From Pseudomonas uvaldensis (GTDB lineage Bacteria > Pseudomonadota > Gammaproteobacteria > Pseudomonadales > Pseudomonadaceae), in assembly GCF_021271205.1 (NCBI RefSeq), contig NZ_JAIWKS010000009.1:1-64000 (forward strand): 64,000 nt of DNA, given 5' to 3'. The position numbers were made by a program, and so were the translations under genes. Position 1 is the stretch's first letter, and the number at the start of each line of letters is the position of its first letter. The notes under the pieces were generated by a model. The model saw nothing but the letters and a program-made list of their open reading frames with translations. It searched no databases and was not told where the DNA came from. Positions 59,378-64,000 of the stretch are shown in pieces.

Positions 59378-60691
59378 CTACCGATCGGCGCTGAAGTCGA
59401 GGGTCACGCAAAGACCGCCGCCGTCGCGGTTGCGCAGGCTCAGCGACCCACCAATCGCGACAGCCAATTGCTGGGCGATGGCCAGGCCCAGGCCGGTGCC
59501 GCCAGTGCTGCGGTTGCGTGAGCTTTCCACCCGATAGAACGGCTTGACCACCTCGGCCAGGACCTCCTCGGGAATGCCCGGGCCTCGGTCGAGCACACTG
59601 ATCGAAACGCCCGTGCTCGCGTCGCCACCGATCTCCACCTCGGCGGAGCCAGCGTACTTCAGCGCGTTGTCCACCAGATTCACCAGGATACGGCGCAGGG
59701 CATGGGGTCTTGTCTCGATGACCGCGCCGTTCTTGCCGCACAGGCTGACCTCGCGACCGGTGTCCTGATAGTCGCAGACCAGGCTGTCGAGAAACGAGTC
59801 CAGCCCGATGCGGCAACTGGCCTCGGTCGCGCCATGGACACTGCGAGCATAAGCAACGCCTTCGCGCACCAGGTGCTCGATTTCATTCAGGTCGTTGCCC
59901 AGTTTGTCCTTCTCTACCGAGTCGTCCATGAATTCGGCGCGCAGCTTCATGCGCGTGATGGGAGTCTGCAAGTCATGGGAAATGGCCGCCAGCAGTTGCA
60001 TGCGCTCTTTCAGGTAAGCGGCGATACGCGCCTGCATGCTGTTGAAGGCCCGGGCGGCGTAGGCGACTTCCCGAGGGCCGCTTTCATCCAGCTGTACGGG
60101 GTGTGCATTCGGGTCGAGGTTCTCGACCGCCTCGGCCAGGCGGCTGAGCGGGCGTATCGCGATCCGCACCGCCAGCCAGGTGCAACCGATCAGCAACACC
60201 AGCTGGCCGACCAGGACAAAGGGCAGCCAGGGCGACAACGGCCTGACCGAGGGCCGCACGTCGATGGTGACCGGGCTGCCGTCAGCCAGTCGCACCTGGG
60301 CCTGGAAGTGCTGCTGCGGCCCGGGGATCTGGACGAAGGTCAGGTCATAGTTGCGGCCAAGCGCGCCTTGAAGCGATTGCGCGGCCGTCGCCGCGAGATC
60401 GTTCGAGGCCAGTGCAATGCCAGGGTCATGTTCGCGCAGCAAGTAGTCATAGTTGCGCCGCTGCAGACGCTTGGTCCACGCCGGACGCTCGTCGGCAGGC
60501 AGACGGTCGAGGATGGCGATGGAGGTCGCCGTGTCGTGCTCGAAGTTGCCCAACATGGCCGTCTTGGTGCTTTGGTAGCGTTCGTAATACTGGGCCGCGA
60601 ACGTCAGGGACTGGGCGAGTATCAAACCGACCAGGAACACCAGCCATAGCCGCGAGGCCAGTGTGCGGGGCCATTGCAACGCGAGCTTCAT
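59378..60691 (-). CDS. Sensor histidine kinase
   Basis: 437-residue membrane kinase. It has two membrane helices (about 13-35 and 155-178) around a 120-residue periplasmic sensor, a HAMP domain (about 178-230), the phospho-acceptor His239 in AAISHDLQTPITRMKL, and the ATPase boxes LVDNALKYA, DRGPGIPEE and GTGLGLAIAQQL. Its start overlaps the response-regulator stop by four bases (ATGA). The stimulus is unknown. Confidence 0.93.
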   Translation of the reverse strand: MKLALQWPRTLASRLWLVFLVGLILAQSLTFAAQYYERYQSTKTAMLGNFEHDTATSIAILDRLPADERPAWTKRLQRRNYDYLLREHDPGIALASNDLAATAAQSLQGALGRNYDLTFVQIPGPQQHFQAQVRLADGSPVTIDVRPSVRPLSPWLPFVLVGQLVLLIGCTWLAVRIAIRPLSRLAEAVENLDPNAHPVQLDESGPREVAYAARAFNSMQARIAAYLKERMQLLAAISHDLQTPITRMKLRAEFMDDSVEKDKLGNDLNEIEHLVREGVAYARSVHGATEASCRIGLDSFLDSLVCDYQDTGREVSLCGKNGAVIETRPHALRRILVNLVDNALKYAGSAEVEIGGDASTGVSISVLDRGPGIPEEVLAEVVKPFYRVESSRNRSTGGTGLGLAIAQQLAVAIGGSLSLRNRDGGGLCVTLDFSADR

Positions 60692-61428
60692 GCCTGCTCC
60701 TCGAGCATTTCGACCGCAAAGGTAAAGACGTAGCCTTCATTGCGCACGGTCTTCAAATAGAGTGGTTCGCGGGCGTCATCCAGCAAGCGCTGGCGCACGC
60801 GGCTGACCAGCAAGTCAATGGAGCGGTCGAAGATGTCCGCGTCACGGCCCTGGGTCAGGTTGAGTAACTGGTCGCGACTCAGCACCCGCTGAGGGTGATC
60901 GAGAAATACCCGCAGCAGCCTGTACTCGGCGCCGCTCAGCGAAACGAGGGTGTCATCCTCATCGAGCAGATGGCGGGCGGTGGTGTCCAGGCGCCAGCGG
61001 CCGAACTTGAGCATGCGACCACTTTCGCTGACGACGAAGTTGGGTGGCAGCATGCGGGTACGTCGCAGCACGGCATTGATCCGCGCCAGCAACTCCCGGG
61101 CAGCGAAGGGTTTGGCCAGATAGTCGTCGGCGCCCATTTCCAGGCCAATGATGCGGTCGGTTTCGTCGGTGCGAGCGGTCAGCATCAGCACCGGAGTTGC
61201 CTTGTGCTTGCCGGCGCGCAGTTCGCGGCACAGCAGCAGCCCGTCATCACCCGGCATCATGATGTCGAGGACGATGAGATCCACCTGGTTGGTTTCGAGA
61301 AAAGCCCTCATCTGGCGACCATCCGCAACCACGGTGGTGCGCAGACCATTCTTCTTCAGGTAGTTGCCGACCAACTCCCTGATCTCGCGATCATCATCCA
61401 CGATCAATATGTGATCGACACGTTCCAT
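60688..61428 (-). CDS. OmpR-family response regulator
   Basis: 246 residues: a receiver domain with acidic cluster Asp11-Asp13 and phospho-acceptor Asp55 (LIVLDIMMPGDDG), the Lys of YLAKPF, and a C-terminal winged helix (LSGAEYRLLRVFLDHPQRVLSRDQLL, then VSRVRQRL). It is upstream of and coupled to the histidine kinase. I chose the ATG at 61428 (MERVDHILIV); the longer frame is not coding. A DUF2790 gene is divergent from it. Confidence 0.93.
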   Translation of the reverse strand: MERVDHILIVDDDREIRELVGNYLKKNGLRTTVVADGRQMRAFLETNQVDLIVLDIMMPGDDGLLLCRELRAGKHKATPVLMLTARTDETDRIIGLEMGADDYLAKPFAARELLARINAVLRRTRMLPPNFVVSESGRMLKFGRWRLDTTARHLLDEDDTLVSLSGAEYRLLRVFLDHPQRVLSRDQLLNLTQGRDADIFDRSIDLLVSRVRQRLLDDAREPLYLKTVRNEGYVFTFAVEMLEEQA

Positions 61429-61668
61429 GCCCTGCTCTCCGAAATGCGCGCAACCATTGCGCAGTGTGGCGATGCCCCGTTGACCAGAGCCCAGACAAAA
61501 CAGCGGCGATTGTATCGCTGTGTATCGCAACCCGCCTCGGATACGTAACGCATTCAACCGAGGCGTTTCTCGACACAGCCGAGATACTCCACGGGCCTTT
61601 AATGAGCGCCATCGAGACAACATGAATCGCCTCGATGAAACCATCGAATTCATTGAAGGAAGACGACC

Positions 61669-61935
61669 ATGAACCTGAAAAATATCGCCACCGCGTGCCT
61701 GATCACTGCCTTGGGCGCCGGCGCATTGCCTGCCATGGCCCAGAACACGGCAGCCAGCGAAAGCTACACCTACGGCACCCACCTGGACATCAAGCAAGTG
61801 GTCTCGCTGACCGAAGACAGTGGCCAGACCTGCGGGTTGGTGAATGCAAAGATGACCTACCTCGATTCAATGGGTGAGCAGCGAGCCGTGACGTACCTCA
61901 AGCATGCGGCCAGTTGCAATAACGAAGGGAGCTGA
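61669..61935 (+). CDS. DUF2790 small exported protein
   Basis: 88-residue protein with a signal peptide (MNLKNIATACLITALGAGALPAMA) and a DUF2790 domain (YTYGTHLDIKQVVSLTE, then CGLVNAKMTYLDSMGE and VTYLKHAASC). Two cysteines are conserved. Pseudomonads have many DUF2790 genes next to two-component systems, so control by the adjacent response regulator is likely. GAAGGAAG precedes the ATG. Confidence 0.85.
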   Translation: MNLKNIATACLITALGAGALPAMAQNTAASESYTYGTHLDIKQVVSLTEDSGQTCGLVNAKMTYLDSMGEQRAVTYLKHAASCNNEGS

Positions 61936-61952
61936 CCTTCAGGAAAAGCATG

Positions 61953-61990
61953 AAAAAGGGTGAGACCTGTTTTTACGGGCCTCACCCCTT
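61953..61990 (-). terminator. Terminator of the isochorismatase gene
   Basis: GGGTGAG-a-CCTGT-tttt-ACGGG-c-CTCACCC is a long stem with one mismatch. The AAAAA on the left becomes a U-run for leftward transcripts, so it best serves the minus-strand gene ending at 62017; it can also stall the DUF2790 transcript. Confidence 0.75.
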
Positions 61991-62016
61991 CTCACCTCAT
62001 TACTCAGAGACTTAGC

Positions 62017-62643
62017 CTACAGGGCCTTTTCAGCATTAAAACCATCAGCGTTTTCAAACACGCCCATAAAGCCCGCGACAGTCGCTTCCCGCGCCCAATC
62101 GCGCTGGAGTTCGCAATACATCTGCACGCGACTGATCAGTTTGGCCCCCGCTTGCTCGATTCGCCGTAACGCCGCCTCATGCGCGGCAACGGAGGTGCCA
62201 CCGACTGCGTCAACCGGCACGTAGACTTCATAACCCTCCTGTATCGCATCGAGTACTGGAAAGGTCAGGCACGCTTCAGTCCAGAGCGCGGTCATGATGA
62301 GTTTGCGCCGGCCAGTGGCTTTGACTGCCTGTTTGAACTCGACGTCTTCCCAACTGTTGATCGAGGTTCGGTCATAAGTGGGCAGATGCCCCAAGACGTT
62401 CTGCAGCTGCTCGATGGGCGGTTTATTGCGACCGGTAGCGACGTTGACCGTCGAATGGATGATCGGAAGGTTGTAGTTGATCGCCGCCTTGGCCACGCTC
62501 GTGATGTTGAACACCAGTTCGTCACGCGGCATCGAGCGGATCGAGGACACTTGGATGGGCTGGTAGTCGATGATGATCAGCGCCGAGTTTTCAGGCGACA
62601 AGAGGTGGTCGGTCAGGGGGTTGCGGATTGCCTCGCTTGTCAT
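62017..62643 (-). CDS. Isochorismatase-family cysteine hydrolase (YcaC-like)
   Basis: 208-residue hydrolase with catalytic Asp26 (ALIIIDYQP) and nucleophile Cys125 (MTALWTEACLTFPV), the cysteine-hydrolase pattern of YcaC-like members. The cis-peptide region KLIMTALWTE is intact. The substrate is unknown. It is divergent from a LysR gene 190 bases away, and ends near a strong terminator. Confidence 0.88.
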   Translation of the reverse strand: MTSEAIRNPLTDHLLSPENSALIIIDYQPIQVSSIRSMPRDELVFNITSVAKAAINYNLPIIHSTVNVATGRNKPPIEQLQNVLGHLPTYDRTSINSWEDVEFKQAVKATGRRKLIMTALWTEACLTFPVLDAIQEGYEVYVPVDAVGGTSVAAHEAALRRIEQAGAKLISRVQMYCELQRDWAREATVAGFMGVFENADGFNAEKAL

Positions 62644-62833
62644 GTGCTGCTCCTGCTTCTAGTTGTCGTTTGCGCATGGACGGTTCGAGGGCTCGATTGA
62701 TGAAGAGCGAGCCCGCTGAAGTCGTCACTGCGTTGGAGGTGCTCACTTTCCGGGCGACGTCGCCAGGAAGCAGGATTGTGCTGTTGCGCCACTTGACTCA
62801 GTAGTAGCATCCCGAGGGTTTCTGTGTTGCAGA

Positions 62834-63745
62834 ATGGGGAACGCTGATTTGGATATCGAAGCGCTGCAAACCTTTGTAGAGGTCGCTGATGCCGGGGGTA
62901 TTTCGCCGGCGGCGCTGCGGCTGGGCCTGTCCAAATCGATCGTCAGCCGCAGGCTGGTGCGGCTGGAGGCGGAGCTGGGTATCCAGTTATTGGCGCGAAC
63001 GACTCGCGGGGCGGCCCTCACCGAGGCGGGAACCGCTTTTCGCGAACATGCGGCCAGGGTCTGTGCCGAGATCGACATGGCCAAGGAAACGCTGCTGCCC
63101 ACAGGTCCCCTTCGCGGCCGGTTGCGCATTGCCGCCCCGCTTTCTTTTGGACCAACTCACTTTGCCCCGATGCTGGCGGAAATGGCTCGCCGCCATCCCT
63201 CGCTGAATATTCAGACCTGCTACAGCGATCGCTTCGTCGATTTGATCGCCGAAGGTTTTGATTGCGCGATACGCGTCGGCTATCTGCCGGACTCAAACCT
63301 GATTGCCAGGGGTATCGGCCCGATTTATACCAAGCTCGTCGCCAGCCCCGGTTATATAGAGGCCCATGGCGCACCCGAATCGCCCGAGGAATTGTCTGCA
63401 CACGAGGCGCTCATGCAGGGCACCGAATCCTGGCAGTTCATGGACGGCGACAAAGTGGTGACGGTTCGTCCGCACGGACGCTTCAAGGCGGACAACGGCG
63501 TCGCTCTGGTCGCTGCCGCTGTCGCAGGGTTGGGGGTCGCCTATCTGCCGGACTGCCTGACCTATGAAGGTGTGAGGTCAGGGGCGCTGGTGCCCATCAT
63601 GACCCGGTATCCACCGCCTCCGGCAGGCGCTTATGTTGTCCGTCCGCCAGGGCAGCATCCGGCTCGGAAGATACAAGCCCTCACGGAACTCTTGATCGAG
63701 TCGTTCGGGCAGTCTCCACACTTCGCAAAGCCGGTTTCCCTATGA
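62834..63745 (+). CDS. LysR-family regulator
   Basis: 303-residue LysR regulator of the DmlR/CrgA-like branch: LDIEALQTFVEVADAGGISPAALRLGLSKSIVSRRLVRLEAELG at the N-terminus, and an effector domain with VAAAVAGLGVAYLPDCLTYE. The ATG at 62834 lacks a strong ribosome site. It is divergent from the isochorismatase gene, which it probably controls. It ends 9 bases from the convergent kup gene. Confidence 0.86.
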   Translation: MGNADLDIEALQTFVEVADAGGISPAALRLGLSKSIVSRRLVRLEAELGIQLLARTTRGAALTEAGTAFREHAARVCAEIDMAKETLLPTGPLRGRLRIAAPLSFGPTHFAPMLAEMARRHPSLNIQTCYSDRFVDLIAEGFDCAIRVGYLPDSNLIARGIGPIYTKLVASPGYIEAHGAPESPEELSAHEALMQGTESWQFMDGDKVVTVRPHGRFKADNGVALVAAAVAGLGVAYLPDCLTYEGVRSGALVPIMTRYPPPPAGAYVVRPPGQHPARKIQALTELLIESFGQSPHFAKPVSL

Positions 63746-63754
63746 GCGGGCCGC

Positions 63755-64000
63755 TTACATTTCCACCTGGGTGCCCAGTTCGATCACCCGATTCAATGGC
63801 AGCTTGAAGTACTTGAGGTTGCTGTTGGCGTTTTTCAGCAAAAAGGCGAACAGGCTTTCTCGCCAACGGGCCATGCCTATGCGTTTGCTCGGGATGACGG
63901 TTTCCCGGCTCAGGAAATAGGTGGTGCGCATCGGGCTGAAGTCCAGTTCAGCCAAGTGGCAGAGGCTCAACGCCAAGGGCACGTCGGGCTCTTCGATAAA
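63755..64000 (-). CDS. kup: Kup potassium transporter, C-terminal part (cut by window edge)
   Basis: The last 81 residues of a protein that runs off the right edge. It matches the C-terminus of the low-affinity potassium uptake protein Kup: FSPMRTTYFLSRETVIPS, then MARWRESLFAFLLKNANS and a tail ending ELGTQVEM. This is the cytoplasmic domain; the twelve-span membrane part lies outside the window. Confidence 0.85.
   Translation of the reverse strand, partial: FIEEPDVPLALSLCHLAELDFSPMRTTYFLSRETVIPSKRIGMARWRESLFAFLLKNANSNLKYFKLPLNRVIELGTQVEM

Overview
The window looks like chromosomal DNA of a Pseudomonas from the fluorescens complex. The evidence is high GC content, the trpI/trpBA divergon, the cox/cta cluster next to a beta-carbonic anhydrase and SulP gene, Pseudomonas-typical small families (DUF2388, DUF1161, DUF2790, DUF2909, DUF6124), and many GTGGGAGC..GCTTGCTCGCGA-type REP sequences with a RAYT transposase. 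No rRNA, tRNA, CRISPR array, prophage or complete insertion sequence was seen.

Layout. 0-3.7 kb: glutarate/lysine catabolism (CoA-transferase, glutaryl-CoA dehydrogenase, divergent LysR regulator). 4.2-7.1 kb: the three-subunit proton-translocating transhydrogenase pntAA-pntAB-pntB. 7.3-8.8 kb: a succinyl-CoA:acetate-type CoA-transferase. 9-12.6 kb: a DUF1127 protein, three tandem DUF2388 exported proteins and a large Lnb/DUF4105 protein. 12.7-15.7 kb: trpA, trpB and their activator trpI. 15.7-23.1 kb: small stress and envelope genes (DUF883, dodecin, two DUF1161, luciferase-like oxidoreductase, OsmC, two paralogous lipoproteins, a predicted aminopeptidase, LysR, GST) and an 84-bp MITE-like element. 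23.1-24 kb: a RAYT gene bracketed by two REPINs. 24-31.2 kb: HAD phosphatase, gamma-carbonic anhydrase, prlC, a zinc-ribbon protein, a divergent PrlC paralogue, a decayed phosphatase gene, and a radical-SAM gene behind a perfect SOS box. 31.4-43.5 kb: carbonic anhydrase, SulP transporter and the aa3-type (cytochrome c-fused) oxidase locus with its heme A and copper assembly genes.

43.5-48.3 kb is accessory: clustered REPs, a structured leader in front of a DUF6124 gene, a single-gene Mrr-type nuclease of lower GC, a DUF1963 protein and an unrecognised protein, with copies of an AATAAGGGGAcAGATTTATTTtC-type repeat between them. 48.4-50.4 kb holds a YtfG-like NAD(P)-binding protein with its HxlR regulator, and an Lrp/AsnC regulator. 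50.6-53.4 kb is a compact leftward operon (39-aa and 83-aa proteins, MFS exporter, ATP-grasp ligase) behind a long inverted repeat; it looks like a small peptide or amino-acid-derived metabolite locus and is one of the two best candidates for undescribed biology here. The other is the DUF6124 leader, which folds as a plausible three-way junction. 53.6-64 kb: a membrane protein, an MFS/LysR divergon, two alpha/beta hydrolases, a haem/ferric-reductase-like membrane protein, a two-component system, DUF2790, an isochorismatase-type hydrolase with divergent LysR, and the C-terminal part of kup running off the right edge.
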